Source: Geodermatophilus ruber (lineage in GTDB: Bacteria; Actinomycetota; Actinomycetes; Mycobacteriales; Geodermatophilaceae). From it: a stretch of DNA of 64,000 nucleotides. Positions 14,672 to 23,652 of the stretch are shown here, in pieces. Below the pieces are notes generated by a model. It searched no databases. It was given only the letters and a program-made list of their open reading frames with translations, and was not told the origin of the DNA. The stretch is taken from positions 211,495 to 275,494 of the forward strand of contig NZ_FOSW01000006.1 in assembly GCF_900114385.1 (NCBI RefSeq). Direction: 5' to 3'. Each line of letters opens with the position of its first letter. Position 1 is the first letter of the stretch. A program made the position numbers and the translations under genes.

Positions 14672-16846
14672 ATGACGCGCCTGCCAGTGCCCTGGCGGCT
14701 GATCCTCGTCGTCGCCGCGGGATACGCCGCCGGGTCGATCACGTCCTTCGTGCTGTTCGAGTCCTCGAGCACGGGCGCGGTGCTGTTCCTGCCGGCCGGG
14801 GTCACCCTCTCCGCGTTGGTGCTCAGCGACCGGCGCCGGTGGCCGTGGATCCTGGCCACCGCCGCGTTCGTCGAGGTGGTCATCGACCGGGCCCAGGGCA
14901 TCGGCCCGGTCGCCGCCTGGGCGTTCGCCCTGGCCAACACCGCCGAACCCCTCGTCGGCGCCCTGCTGCTGTGCCGGTTCGCCCCGGACCCCGACCTGAG
15001 CCGGCGCCGTGACCTCGGGGCTTTCCTGCTCTGCGGCGTGCTGGCCGGCCCGCTCGTGGGCGGGCTGATCGGTTCGCTGACCATCCACTGGTCGCAGGGG
15101 CCGGCCGTGCTCGACGGCCTCCTCCCGTTCTGGGCCGGGGACGGGCTCGGCGCGCTGACCGTGGGCGGGGCCGTGCTGACCTGGCGACTGGACCGGGGCC
15201 GGCCCGACGCCCCCGGCCCGGCCCGGCGCGCGCTGCTCCTCCTGCTGACTGCCGGGGTGACGGTGGCCGTCTTCTGGCCGGTCGTCATCCCGTTGGCGTA
15301 CCTGACGATTCCCTGGCTCTTCTGGCTGGCCGTCCGGTACGGGGTCGCGGTCGTCACCGAGGCCGGTCTGGTGGTCGCGGTCACCGCCAACGTCATGACC
15401 GTGGTCGGGCGCGGACCGTGGGCGACGCTCAGCGACTCGCCGCGGAGGGAGGCCGCCGTCCTGCAGCTGTTCATCGCCGTGGCCGTCCTGAGCGCCTGGC
15501 TGCTGGCCGTCGAGATCGCCGAGCGGGAACGCGCCCGGTCGGTGTCCCGGCGGGAGGCCGCGGCGCGGCGCCGGGTGGAGGCCCTGCAGGAGGTGACCGC
15601 CGGGCTGGCGACCGCGGCGACCACCGACGCCATTGCCGAGGTGCTCGTCCGCTCCGGAATCGGCCTGCTGGCCGATTCGGGGGCCGTCGGGGTGATCGAC
15701 CGGGAGCGCGCCCGGCTGCGGGTCTGGACCACGGCCGGGGACGGCGCGGCGGACCTGCCGCTGGACGATCCCTCACCCCTGGCGACCGCCCCCCGGCGCG
15801 GGGCGGCCGTCAGGGCGCGGTCGCCGGCCGCGCTGGCAGTGCCGGCCCGGGCCGCCGGCACCACGTTCGGGGCACTGGAGTTCCGGTTCACCGACGAGCA
15901 CGCGATCGACGACGACGTCGCCGCGATGGCGCGGACGCTCGCCGAGCTCATGGCGCCGGCGCTGCACCGGGCGCGGCTGTACGAGGAGGAACGGGAGGCC
16001 GCCCACCAGCTGCAGCAGTCCTTCCTGCCCGTCGTGCCCGACCAGCTGCCCGGGGCGGAGTTCGCCGGCTGCTACCGCCCGGCCGACCAGCACCACGACA
16101 TCGGCGGCGACTGGTACGACGCCTTCCCGCTGCCCGGCGGCCGCATCGGGTTCGCCGTCGGCGACGTCGTCGGCCACGACCTGCGCGCCGCCGCCGCGAT
16201 GGGCCAGCTCCACTCGGCACTGAGCGCACTGGCCGCCGCGCCGCACGACGGCCCGGCCGGGGTCCTCGACGCGCTGGACCGGGCCTCGGCGAGCATCGCC
16301 GGCGCGGAACTCACCACCATCGGCTACGGCGAGTACGACCCGGCCACCTGCCGACTGCACTACGCCTGCGCAGGCCACCCACCCCCGCTGCTGGTCACCG
16401 ACCACCACGCCCAGTTCCTCACCGGCGGGCGGTCCCGTCCGCTGGCCGCCGCAGCCGGCCCGCGCTCGGAGGCCACCGTCGACGTCCCGCCCGGTTCGAT
16501 GCTGCTCTGGTACTCCGACGGCCTCGTCGAACGGCGCGACGCCGATCTCGACACCGGCCTGGGCCACTTGACGTCGATCGCCTCCCGCCTCGACGGCGCC
16601 CACCCACGGACCTGGTGCGACGCCCTGATGCGCGAGCTGACCGGCGGCCAGCGGCTGCACGACGACGTGGTGCTCATCTGTCTGCGGCTGCAGCCGTCCG
16701 CGCCTGACGCCGCCGGCCCGCAGGCCGTGTCGCTGGAGGCCGGCAGGGTGCCGTCCCTTCTGCGTGGACCACCCGACCTGGCCCGCCCGCAGCAGCCGGC
16801 GCCGAACCCCCGCCAGTCAGTACCGGGCCACCACGATCAGCAGTGA
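14672..16846 (+). CDS. MASE1-GAF-PP2C (SpoIIE/RsbU-like) membrane phosphatase
   Basis: Sensor phosphatase of 724 residues. The N-terminal MASE1 domain has about eight TM helices (to about residue 285; GVTLSALVLSDRRRWPWILA, PLVGGLIGSLTIHW). A GAF domain follows (about 300-440), then a linker with EEREAAHQLQQSFLP and a PP2C/SpoIIE domain (about 450-690): GGDWYDAFPLPGGRIGFAVG, DVVGHDLRAAAAMGQ, CAGHPPPLLV, and LLWYSDGLVERRD with C-terminal HDDVVLICLRL. These carry the metal-binding Asp residues. It is expected to dephosphorylate a STAS anti-anti-sigma protein in partner switching. A STAS gene is at 35508-35921 and a SigB-like sigma at 17643, but no link is shown. It starts at ATG 14672 after GGAGG. 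Confidence 0.92.
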   Translation: MTRLPVPWRLILVVAAGYAAGSITSFVLFESSSTGAVLFLPAGVTLSALVLSDRRRWPWILATAAFVEVVIDRAQGIGPVAAWAFALANTAEPLVGALLLCRFAPDPDLSRRRDLGAFLLCGVLAGPLVGGLIGSLTIHWSQGPAVLDGLLPFWAGDGLGALTVGGAVLTWRLDRGRPDAPGPARRALLLLLTAGVTVAVFWPVVIPLAYLTIPWLFWLAVRYGVAVVTEAGLVVAVTANVMTVVGRGPWATLSDSPRREAAVLQLFIAVAVLSAWLLAVEIAERERARSVSRREAAARRRVEALQEVTAGLATAATTDAIAEVLVRSGIGLLADSGAVGVIDRERARLRVWTTAGDGAADLPLDDPSPLATAPRRGAAVRARSPAALAVPARAAGTTFGALEFRFTDEHAIDDDVAAMARTLAELMAPALHRARLYEEEREAAHQLQQSFLPVVPDQLPGAEFAGCYRPADQHHDIGGDWYDAFPLPGGRIGFAVGDVVGHDLRAAAAMGQLHSALSALAAAPHDGPAGVLDALDRASASIAGAELTTIGYGEYDPATCRLHYACAGHPPPLLVTDHHAQFLTGGRSRPLAAAAGPRSEATVDVPPGSMLLWYSDGLVERRDADLDTGLGHLTSIASRLDGAHPRTWCDALMRELTGGQRLHDDVVLICLRLQPSAPDAAGPQAVSLEAGRVPSLLRGPPDLARPQQPAPNPRQSVPGHHDQQ

Positions 16847-16973
16847 GCCGACCCGGTTCCCGCGCCGGCCGTGCTCACGTCGCTGCTGCCAGGTCGGACC
16901 TGGTCGACGGCGGCGTCCTGGGTGAGGAGGGGTCGGCACGGGGTGGCTCCTGCCCGGCGGCGAGGATGGGCCG

Positions 16974-17405
16974 GTGCGCGCGGTGGTCAGCAGGGTCGGG
17001 GCAGCGACCGTCACGGTGGACGGCGGGGTGGTCGGCGAGATCGGCCCGGGGCTGCTGGCGCTGGTCGGTGTGGGCCGCGACGACGACGCCGACCGCGCCC
17101 GGGCGCTGGCGCGCAAGGTGCAGGAGCTGCGCGTCTTCCCCGCCGAGGAGGGGGAACGGTCGGTGGCCGACCTGGGGCTCCCGGTGCTGGTGGTCAGCCA
17201 GTTCACCCTCTACGCCGACACCCGCAAGGGCCGCCGTCCCTCCTGGCAGGACGCCGCCCCCGGTGAGCTGGCCGAGCCCCTGGTGGACGAGGTCGTCGCC
17301 GAGCTGCGCCGGCGGGGAACAGAGGTGGCCACCGGGGTGTTCGGTGCGAAGATGGTGATCTCCGCGGTGCACGACGGTCCGATGACCTTGCTGCTGGAGG
17401 TCTGA
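16974..17405 (+). CDS. dtd: D-aminoacyl-tRNA deacylase
   Basis: Removes D-amino acids from mischarged tRNA. The 143-residue length is usual. It has the catalytic SQFTLYAD motif (about 79-86) and the C-terminal GVFGAKMVISAVHDGPMT, corresponding to the GxFGAxMxVxxxNDGPVT motif with His in place of the usual Asn. It starts at GTG 16974 (RAVVSRVGAATVTVDG follows). It is monocistronic by appearance, with a hairpin directly after the stop and the sigma gene 237 bp downstream. Confidence 0.97.
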   Translation: MRAVVSRVGAATVTVDGGVVGEIGPGLLALVGVGRDDDADRARALARKVQELRVFPAEEGERSVADLGLPVLVVSQFTLYADTRKGRRPSWQDAAPGELAEPLVDEVVAELRRRGTEVATGVFGAKMVISAVHDGPMTLLLEV

Positions 17406-17410
17406 TCCAC

Positions 17411-17436
17411 GTCACGGCGGGGTATCACCGCGTGAC
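17411..17436 (+). terminator. Hairpin after dtd
   Basis: GTCACG at 17411-17416 pairs with CGTGAC at 17431-17436, extended by CGG/CCG with one bulged base, six bases after the dtd stop. It is likely the dtd terminator. Confidence 0.55.
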
Positions 17437-17532
17437 GCAACACACGTCCTGTGCGTTTGCTGTGAAACCGGCATTCGTGGAACACCCGAGCTGGTCGGAG
17501 CCGTTGTTCAGGACGTATCACACCGGACGAAG

Positions 17533-17564
17533 CGAGGGCCTGATCGGCCACCCCGGGGCCCTCG
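17533..17564 (+). promoter_or_regulatory. Hairpin in the leader region of the sigma factor gene
   Basis: CGAGGGCC at 17533-17540 pairs perfectly with GGCCCTCG at 17557-17564 across a 16-nt loop, about 80 bp before the sigma start codon. It could be a leader RNA structure or an attenuator-like element. No known riboswitch is recognised. Confidence 0.4.
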
Positions 17565-17642
17565 CCCATGACGCCCGGATGCACCGGCCCGCCGATCCTG
17601 GGCCGGGTGCATCCGACACGAAGGCAAGGACGAAGACAGACC

Positions 17643-18635
17643 GTGACGCTGCTGCAGTCTTCCCCCACCGACACCCTCGAGGTGCGTTCGCGCTCGGCGC
17701 GGCGTGAGCCGGACACCAGTGGTCTGGTCTCCACCGACCTGGTGCGCGTGTACCTCAACACGATCGGCAAGACCGCGCTGCTCACCGCCGAGCAGGAGGT
17801 CGAGCTCTCCAAGCGGATCGAGGCCGGCCTCTACGCCGAGCGTCTGCTCGCCGAGAAGCAGGGCCTGTCCCCCAGCTACCAGCGCGACTACAAGGCGCTG
17901 GCGATCGACGGCAAGGCCGCCAAGCGGCACCTGCTGGAGGCCAACCTCCGGCTGGTGGTCTCGGTGGCCAAGCGCTACACCGGCCACGGCATGACGTTCC
18001 TGGACCTGATCCAGGAGGGCAACGTCGGGCTGATCCGCGCCGTCGAGAAGTTCGACTACACCAAGGGCTTCAAGTTCTCGACCTACGCGACGTGGTGGAT
18101 CCGCCAGGCCATCACGCGTGCGATGGCCGACTCCGGCCGCACCATCCGGCTGCCCGTGCACCTCGCCGAGCAGGTCAACAAGGTGGTGCGCACCCGGCGC
18201 CGGATCCACCAGGAGCTGGAGCGGGAGCCCACGGCCGAGGAGCTGGGTCTCGAGCTCGACATGACCCCGGAGCGGATCACCGAGCTGCTCGAGTACAGCC
18301 GCGACCTGGTCAGCCTCGACCAGACCGTCGGTGCCGACGAGGAGTCCCGGCTCGGTGACTTCATCGAGGACGCCGACGCCGCGGTCGCCGAGGACGCCGT
18401 CGCCTTCCAGATGATGAAGGGCGACGTCCGCAACGTGCTGTCGACGCTGGAGGAGCGGGAGCGCGACGTCGTCGTGCTGCGCTTCGGCCTCGACGGCGGC
18501 CAGCCGCGGACGCTCGAGCAGATCGGCAAGCAGTTCGGGCTCTCCCGCGAGCGGGTGCGCCAGATCGAGCGCGAGACGATGGCCAAGCTCCGCGACCCGG
18601 AGCGGGCCGACGCCCTGCGCGACTACCTGGCCTGA
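17643..18635 (+). CDS. sigB: Group 2 primary-like RNA polymerase sigma factor (SigB type)
   Basis: Sigma-70 of 330 residues, the size of mycobacterial SigB and streptomycete Hrd proteins, lacking the long N-terminus of the housekeeping factor. Region 1.2 has [20 protein letters not shown]; region 2 has [39 protein letters not shown] and [17 protein letters not shown]; region 3 has [11 protein letters not shown]; region 4 has [20 protein letters not shown] and [17 protein letters not shown]. It starts at GTG 17643. A 237-bp upstream region holds two hairpins. It probably serves stationary-phase or stress transcription. A palindromic repeat and a strong terminator follow. Confidence 0.95.
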   Translation: MTLLQSSPTDTLEVRSRSARREPDTSGLVSTDLVRVYLNTIGKTALLTAEQEVELSKRIEAGLYAERLLAEKQGLSPSYQRDYKALAIDGKAAKRHLLEANLRLVVSVAKRYTGHGMTFLDLIQEGNVGLIRAVEKFDYTKGFKFSTYATWWIRQAITRAMADSGRTIRLPVHLAEQVNKVVRTRRRIHQELEREPTAEELGLELDMTPERITELLEYSRDLVSLDQTVGADEESRLGDFIEDADAAVAEDAVAFQMMKGDVRNVLSTLEERERDVVVLRFGLDGGQPRTLEQIGKQFGLSRERVRQIERETMAKLRDPERADALRDYLA

Positions 18636-18640
18636 CAAAC

Positions 18641-18691
18641 CCCCCTGCCCCCCGCCACTCGCACGCTCGCGGCGGGACCCTGCAGGGGGCC
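18641..18691 (+). repeat. Palindromic terminator-like repeat, copy A
   Basis: Starts 6 nt after the sigma stop codon. The outer arms CCCCCTGC and GCAGGGGG enclose an inner stem CCCGCC/GGCGGG around actcgcacgctcgc. A second copy with the same plan follows the stop at 33079 (33085-33136). Between copies the outer arms change together (CTGC/GCAG versus CTCGC/GCGAG), which supports a conserved structure rather than chance. Confidence 0.7.
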
Positions 18692-18724
18692 GAGAGCCCG
18701 TCACCTTCGCGGTGGCGGGCTCTC
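18692..18724 (+). terminator. Strong hairpin terminator between convergent genes
   Basis: GAGAGCCCG[T]CACC at 18692-18705 pairs with GGTGGCGGGCTCTC at 18711-18724, a 14-bp stem with one G-T pair and a 5-nt TTCGC loop. It lies between the convergent sigma and acetyltransferase genes, so it can act in both directions. Confidence 0.8.
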
Positions 18725-18731
18725 GCCGTCT

Positions 18732-21455
18732 CTAGACCCCGGGGGCGCGCATCCGCCGGGGGCCCGGCTCCACCCGCGCCGTCGGGGGCCCGACCCGCAC
18801 GGTGGCGCCGGCGACGACCAGGGAGCGCCCGCCGTGCCAGGGATGGGCCGGGCCGACGATCACCGGCTCGAGGGCCAGCTGCAGCACCTCGGGCAGGTCG
18901 TCGGCCAGCCGGGCGACCCGCAGCAGCAGCTCCTCCAGGGCGGCGACGTCGACCGGCTCGGAGCCCCGGTAGCCGTTCAGCAGCGGCCAGGCGCGCGGCG
19001 CCCGGACCAGCTCGGCGGCGTCGAGGTCGGTGAGCGGGAGGGTGCGGTAGGCGCGGTCGCCGAGCAGGTCGGTGGCGACCCCGCCGAGCCCGAAGCTGAC
19101 CAGCGCGCCGAAGGACGGGTCGTCGACGACCTCCACGACGGTGGCCACGCCGGGTGCGGCCATCTCCTGGACGATCACCGGGTCGCCGGACGGGATCGCC
19201 GCGAACGCCGAGCGCACCGCGTCGGCGTCGAGGAGGTCGAGCCGGACCCCGCCCAGATCCGAGCGGTGCCGCAGCCAGGGCGCGGTCGACTTGAGCACCA
19301 CCGGGTAGCCGATCTGCTCGGCCGCGGCCACGGCCGCCTCCGCGTCGGTGACGGTGCGCGTGTCCAGCAGCGGCACGCCGTAGGCGGCCAGCAGCGCGAT
19401 CGTCTCGTCGTCGGTCAGCCCCCGGCCCTGGGGAGCCTCGGCCAGCGCGCCGAGCACGACCGACCGTGCGGCCTGCTCGTCGATGTCGGGCAGCTCGGGC
19501 TGCTGGCCGACCGGGCGGCGCCGCCAGCGGGCGTACCGGGCCACCCTGGCCAGCGCGATCACCGCCCGCTCCGGGGTGGAGAAGGACGGCACCGAACCGC
19601 GGGCCGGCGTCCCGTCCTCCCCCGGGACGGCGAGCTCGGGCGGGATCCCCTCGGTGGAGAGGAAGGTGGCCACGACCGGCTTGCCCGCGCCTCCTGCCAC
19701 GTCCAGCAGCGCCCGGCCGAACTCGGCCGATCCGCGGGTCACCGGCGGGAGGAAGACCGCGACGACGGCGTCCACCCCGTCGTCGTCGACCGCCTCCTGC
19801 AGCGCCGCCCGGAACTCCTCGGCCGACCCGCCGGCGCCGATGTCGACCGGCGCCTCGTGGGCCAACTGCAGCCCCTCCTCGAGGACGGCGTCGGTGACCA
19901 GCACCCCCATCGCGGTGGAGTTCCCCACCACCGCGACCCGGTCGCCGGCGGGCAGCGGCTGGTGGGCCAGCAGCGTGGCGACGTCGAACAGCTGGGGCAG
20001 CGTGTCCACCCGGATGACACCGGCCGAGGCGAACAGCGCCGCCACCGACTCCTCGGGCACCGCCACCGACGTACCGGCCAGGCCCTCGGTCATCCGGACG
20101 TGCCGGCCGCTCTTCACCGCGACCACCGGCTTGGTGCGCCCCACCCGGCGGGCGAGGCGGGCGAACTTGCGCGGGTTGCCGAAGCTCTCCAGGTGCAGCA
20201 GCACGACCTCGGTGCCCGGGTCGGTGGCCCAGTACTGCAGCAGGTCGTTGCCGCTGACGTCGGCGCGGTTGCCGGCCGAGACGAAGCTGGACAGGCCGAT
20301 GTTGCGGCTGCGCGCCTGCTCGAGCAGGGCCACGCCCAGCGCCCCGGACTGGGCGAAGAAGCCGACCCGCCCACGGCCGGGGATCTTCGGGGCGAGGCTG
20401 GCGTTCAGCCGCACCGCCGGGTCGGTGGAGACGATGCCCAGGCAGTTGGGGCCGACCACCCGCATGCCCGAGGCGCGGGCGGCCGCGACCAGCTGCCGCT
20501 CCGCCCGCCGTCCCGCGGGGCCGGATTCACCGAACCCGCCGGAGATCACCACCAGGCCGCGTACCCGCTTGCGCCGGCAGGCCTCCACGACGTCGGCGAT
20601 CTCGTCGGCCGGCACGGCCAGCACGGCCAGGTCCACGTCGTCGGGGATGGCCTCGATGTCCGCGTAGGCGGGCACTCCGCGCACGTGCCGCGTGCCGGGG
20701 TTGACCGGGTAGAGCGGGCCGCGGAAGCCGTAGTCGAGCAGGTGCCGCAGGACGGCGTGGCCGATCTTGCCCTCGTCGTTGCTGGCGCCGACCACGGCGA
20801 CCGAGGACGGGGTGAGCAGCCGGGCGATCGACCGGGACTCGCTGCGCTGCTCCCGCTCGTACACCACCGCCAGCGCCGTCTCGGTGGGCGCGATCGGGAA
20901 GGTGAGGTGGACGACGCCGTCCTCGTAGGAGCGCTCCGGCGTGTACCCGGCGTCGAGGAAGACCCGCACCATCCGGTTGTTCTGCGCCAGCACCTCGGCG
21001 ACGAAGCGCTGGATGCCCCGCTCCCGGGCGGCGGCGGCGAGGTGCTCCAGCAGGACCGAGCCCAGGCCGCGGCCCTGGTGGGCGTCCTCGATGAGGAAGG
21101 CGACCTCGGCGTCGTCGGTGCCCGGGTACCGGTCGTAGCGGCCCACCCCGATGATCTGGTCGCCGAGCACCAGGACGAAGGCCACCCGCGCGTCGTGGTC
21201 GACGTGGGTGAAGCGGTGCAGGTCCCGCTCCGAGAGCCGCTTCATCGGGCCGAAGAAGCGGTAGTAGCGGGTCTGGTCGGAGCTGCGGTCCATGAGGCCG
21301 ACCAGGTCCTCGGCATCGCCGGGCCGGATGGGGCGCAGGTGCACCGTCCCGCCGTCGGCGGCGATGATGTCGGCCTCCCAGTGCGCCGGCGGGGCCGGCG
21401 GCTCGGTGACCTCCTCGGCGGGAGCGGATGCGGTCCGGGTCTGCTGCTCAGTCAC
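18732..21455 (-). CDS. GNAT acetyltransferase fused to NDP-forming acyl-CoA synthetase domains (Pat-like)
   Basis: Protein of 907 residues. The N-terminal GNAT domain (about 33-195) has the acetyl-CoA loop [17 protein letters not shown]. Then come a CoA-binding Rossmann domain (about 212-310; [20 protein letters not shown]), succinyl-CoA-ligase-like domains (about 335-600, including [17 protein letters not shown]) and an ATP-grasp domain (about 670-880; [20 protein letters not shown]). This is the architecture of bacterial protein lysine acetyltransferases (Pat/PatZ family), which acetylate metabolic enzymes such as acetyl-CoA synthetase. Domain order is GNAT first. GTG start 21455 overlaps the acuC stop by 8 nt, so acetylase and deacetylase are made together. 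Confidence 0.9.
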   Translation of the reverse strand: MTEQQTRTASAPAEEVTEPPAPPAHWEADIIAADGGTVHLRPIRPGDAEDLVGLMDRSSDQTRYYRFFGPMKRLSERDLHRFTHVDHDARVAFVLVLGDQIIGVGRYDRYPGTDDAEVAFLIEDAHQGRGLGSVLLEHLAAAARERGIQRFVAEVLAQNNRMVRVFLDAGYTPERSYEDGVVHLTFPIAPTETALAVVYEREQRSESRSIARLLTPSSVAVVGASNDEGKIGHAVLRHLLDYGFRGPLYPVNPGTRHVRGVPAYADIEAIPDDVDLAVLAVPADEIADVVEACRRKRVRGLVVISGGFGESGPAGRRAERQLVAAARASGMRVVGPNCLGIVSTDPAVRLNASLAPKIPGRGRVGFFAQSGALGVALLEQARSRNIGLSSFVSAGNRADVSGNDLLQYWATDPGTEVVLLHLESFGNPRKFARLARRVGRTKPVVAVKSGRHVRMTEGLAGTSVAVPEESVAALFASAGVIRVDTLPQLFDVATLLAHQPLPAGDRVAVVGNSTAMGVLVTDAVLEEGLQLAHEAPVDIGAGGSAEEFRAALQEAVDDDGVDAVVAVFLPPVTRGSAEFGRALLDVAGGAGKPVVATFLSTEGIPPELAVPGEDGTPARGSVPSFSTPERAVIALARVARYARWRRRPVGQQPELPDIDEQAARSVVLGALAEAPQGRGLTDDETIALLAAYGVPLLDTRTVTDAEAAVAAAEQIGYPVVLKSTAPWLRHRSDLGGVRLDLLDADAVRSAFAAIPSGDPVIVQEMAAPGVATVVEVVDDPSFGALVSFGLGGVATDLLGDRAYRTLPLTDLDAAELVRAPRAWPLLNGYRGSEPVDVAALEELLLRVARLADDLPEVLQLALEPVIVGPAHPWHGGRSLVVAGATVRVGPPTARVEPGPRRMRAPGV

Positions 21456-22629
21456 GGGGGTCGTCCGGGTCGAGTCCGAAGTAGGGGAAGGCCGCCCTGC
21501 GGGTGCGGGAGATGGCGCGGTCGACGCGGGACTCGGTGAACGGGTCCCAGCGGGTGAAGCCGGTGTACCCGCCCTCGGTCATGTGCGTGGGCGGCCGGGC
21601 CCGCAGCCCGCGCCGGACGACGTCCTCGCGCCAGGACTCCGGGATCTCGGTGGCCGGGTCCAGCCGGGCGCCGGCGGCCTCGGCGATCAGGTGCGTCCAG
21701 GCCCGGGGCACGCAGCGCACCAGCCCGTACCCGCCGCCGCCGAGGGCGACCCAGCGGCCGTCGGAGACCTCGTGGGCCAGGTCGTGCAGCGCGCGGTAGC
21801 TGGCCCGCTGGCCGTCGACGGTGAGGGCGAGGTCGGCCAGCGGGTCCTCGTGGTGGGCGTCGCAGCCGCACTGGGTCACCAGGATCTCCGGCTGGAAGGC
21901 ACGCACCACGCTGGGCACGACCGCGTGGAAGGCGCGCAGCCAGGCGGAGTCGTCGGTGCCGTTGGGCAGGGCCAGGTTGACCGCGCTGCCGAGGGCCTGC
22001 TCCGGATCGCCGGTCTCCTCGGGGTAGCCGGTGCCCGGGAACAGGGTCAGCGGGGTCTGGTGGACGCTGACGGTGAGCACCCGCGGGTCCTCGTAGAAGG
22101 CCGCCTGCACCCCGTCGCCGTGGTGGACGTCGACGTCGACGTAGGCGATCCGCTGGTGGCCCTGGTCCAGCAGCCAGCGGATGGCCACGGCGGCGTCGTT
22201 GAACACGCAGAACCCCGAGGCCCGGTCGCGCATCGCGTGGTGCAGGCCGCCGGAGATGTTCACCGCGTGCTGGGCGCGGCCGCTGTGCACCTGCTGCGCG
22301 GCGAGGACGCTGCCGCCGGTGATCAGCGCGGCGGCGTCGTACATCCCCTCGAAGATCGGGTTGTCCATCGTGCCCAGGCCGAACCCGACGTCGGGGTCGG
22401 CCGGCGCCCGCTTCACCGCCTCCAGGTAGGCGGGGTCGTGCACCCGGGTCAGGACGTCGACGTCGGCCGGGGTCGGCCGCAGGAGCTCCACCCGGTCGCT
22501 GGCGAGGACCCCGAGGGAGTCGGCCAGCCGCATGGTGAGGTCCAGCCGCACCGGATGGAGCGGGTGGTCGCCGCCCATCGTGTAGCCGAGCAGCGCGTCG
22601 TCCCAGACGACGGCGATCGAGTCGCTCAC
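21448..22629 (-). CDS. acuC: AcuC/histone-deacetylase family protein deacetylase
   Basis: Zn-dependent deacetylase of 393 residues. It has a substrate-channel histidine pair in [20 protein letters not shown], the metal and catalytic motif [13 protein letters not shown], the second metal Asp in [13 protein letters not shown], and [19 protein letters not shown]. The C-terminal extension ([18 protein letters not shown]) is typical of actinobacterial AcuC. It starts at GTG 22629 ([19 protein letters not shown] follows). It is the first gene of an operon with the acetyltransferase and is divergent from IdeR 165 bp away. It likely reverses acetylation by the downstream enzyme, as in the Bacillus acu system. 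Confidence 0.93.
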   Translation of the reverse strand: MSDSIAVVWDDALLGYTMGGDHPLHPVRLDLTMRLADSLGVLASDRVELLRPTPADVDVLTRVHDPAYLEAVKRAPADPDVGFGLGTMDNPIFEGMYDAAALITGGSVLAAQQVHSGRAQHAVNISGGLHHAMRDRASGFCVFNDAAVAIRWLLDQGHQRIAYVDVDVHHGDGVQAAFYEDPRVLTVSVHQTPLTLFPGTGYPEETGDPEQALGSAVNLALPNGTDDSAWLRAFHAVVPSVVRAFQPEILVTQCGCDAHHEDPLADLALTVDGQRASYRALHDLAHEVSDGRWVALGGGGYGLVRCVPRAWTHLIAEAAGARLDPATEIPESWREDVVRRGLRARPPTHMTEGGYTGFTRWDPFTESRVDRAISRTRRAAFPYFGLDPDDPRD

Positions 22630-22794
22630 CGGCCCTCCTCGCTGATCCTCGCCGGCGCGGGCGGTGCGAACCACCAGCGGCCGGAGGCCCACTTCCGGGG
22701 CGACGCTACCGCCCGCCCGGCCCGATCCGCCCCGCCGCGTGACCCGTCGCACGCACCCCGTCCCCGTACGATGGGGGCGACACGGAGGAGACCT

Positions 22795-23502
22795 GTGAAC
22801 GACCTCATCGACACCACCGAGATGTACCTCCGGACGATCTTCGAGCTGGAGGAGGAGGGCATCGTCCCCCTCCGCGCACGCATCGCCGAGCGGCTGCACC
22901 AGAGCGGCCCGACGGTGAGCCAGACGGTCGCCCGGATGGAGCGCGACGGGCTGCTGACCGTGCAGGGCGACCGGCACCTGCAGCTCTCCGAGGAGGGCCG
23001 GGCGCTGGCCACCGCCGTCATGCGCAAGCACCGGCTGGCCGAGTGCCTGCTCGTCGACGTCATCGGCCTGGACTACGCCGACGTCCACGACGAGGCGTGC
23101 CGCTGGGAGCACGTCATGAGCGAGGCCGTCGAGCGCAAGCTGCTCACGCTGCTGGGCAACCCCACCGTGTCGCCGTTCGGCAACCCCATCCCCGGGCTCG
23201 ACGCCCTGGGCGGGGAGACCTCGGCGGTGCTGGACGCGCTGACGCTGCTGTCGACCACCGCCACGCCGGAGGGGCGCCGGGTGGAGATCAAGCGGATCAG
23301 CGAGCAGCTGCAGGAGGACGCCGAGCTGATGCGCACGCTGGCCGACCAGGGCGTGCGCCCCGGCGCGGCCGTCGTGGCCCAGCTGGTCGCTGGTTCGGTC
23401 CGCCTCGATGGGCAGATGCTGCCGGCCGGAGTGGCGCAGCACGTGTTCGTCAGCGCGCTCGACGAGGACCGCACCCCCGCCGAGGCCGCGGCCCAGCTCT
23501 GA
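22795..23502 (+). CDS. ideR: DtxR/IdeR family iron-dependent repressor
   Basis: Iron-sensing repressor of 235 residues. The N-terminal winged helix is [19 protein letters not shown]. The metal ligands sit at the same numbers as in DtxR: M10, C102, E105 and H106 (primary site), H79, E83 and H98 (ancillary). The C-terminal SH3-like domain (about 150-235) marks the IdeR/DtxR class rather than MntR. Start GTG 22795 follows GGAGGAG. Iron boxes at 55479-55497 and 59246-59264 are likely targets in this window. A perfect 17-bp hairpin follows. Confidence 0.95.
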   Translation: MNDLIDTTEMYLRTIFELEEEGIVPLRARIAERLHQSGPTVSQTVARMERDGLLTVQGDRHLQLSEEGRALATAVMRKHRLAECLLVDVIGLDYADVHDEACRWEHVMSEAVERKLLTLLGNPTVSPFGNPIPGLDALGGETSAVLDALTLLSTTATPEGRRVEIKRISEQLQEDAELMRTLADQGVRPGAAVVAQLVAGSVRLDGQMLPAGVAQHVFVSALDEDRTPAEAAAQL

Positions 23503-23514
23503 GCAACGCCCGGT

Positions 23515-23552
23515 CGAGGAGGCCGCAGCCCCGGCGGGCTGCGGCCTCCTCG
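23515..23552 (+). terminator. Rho-independent-type hairpin after ideR
   Basis: CGAGGAGGCCGCAGCCC pairs perfectly with GGGCTGCGGCCTCCTCG across a 4-nt loop, starting 12 nt after the ideR stop. Confidence 0.88.
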
Positions 23553-23652
23553 CGTTCTCGCCGGGCCTGGGCCACCGCCGCGGCCGGCGGGCGGGCTGAC
23601 TAGCGTGGCCGGCGACGTCCCCGCCCGCGCCAGCCGCGAGAGAAGGCCCCCG

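Noticed and set aside
14467..15951. A 494-codon minus-strand open frame opposite the MASE1-PP2C gene
   Set aside because: Ser/Arg/Ala/Thr-rich shadow of the real gene with no recognisable family.
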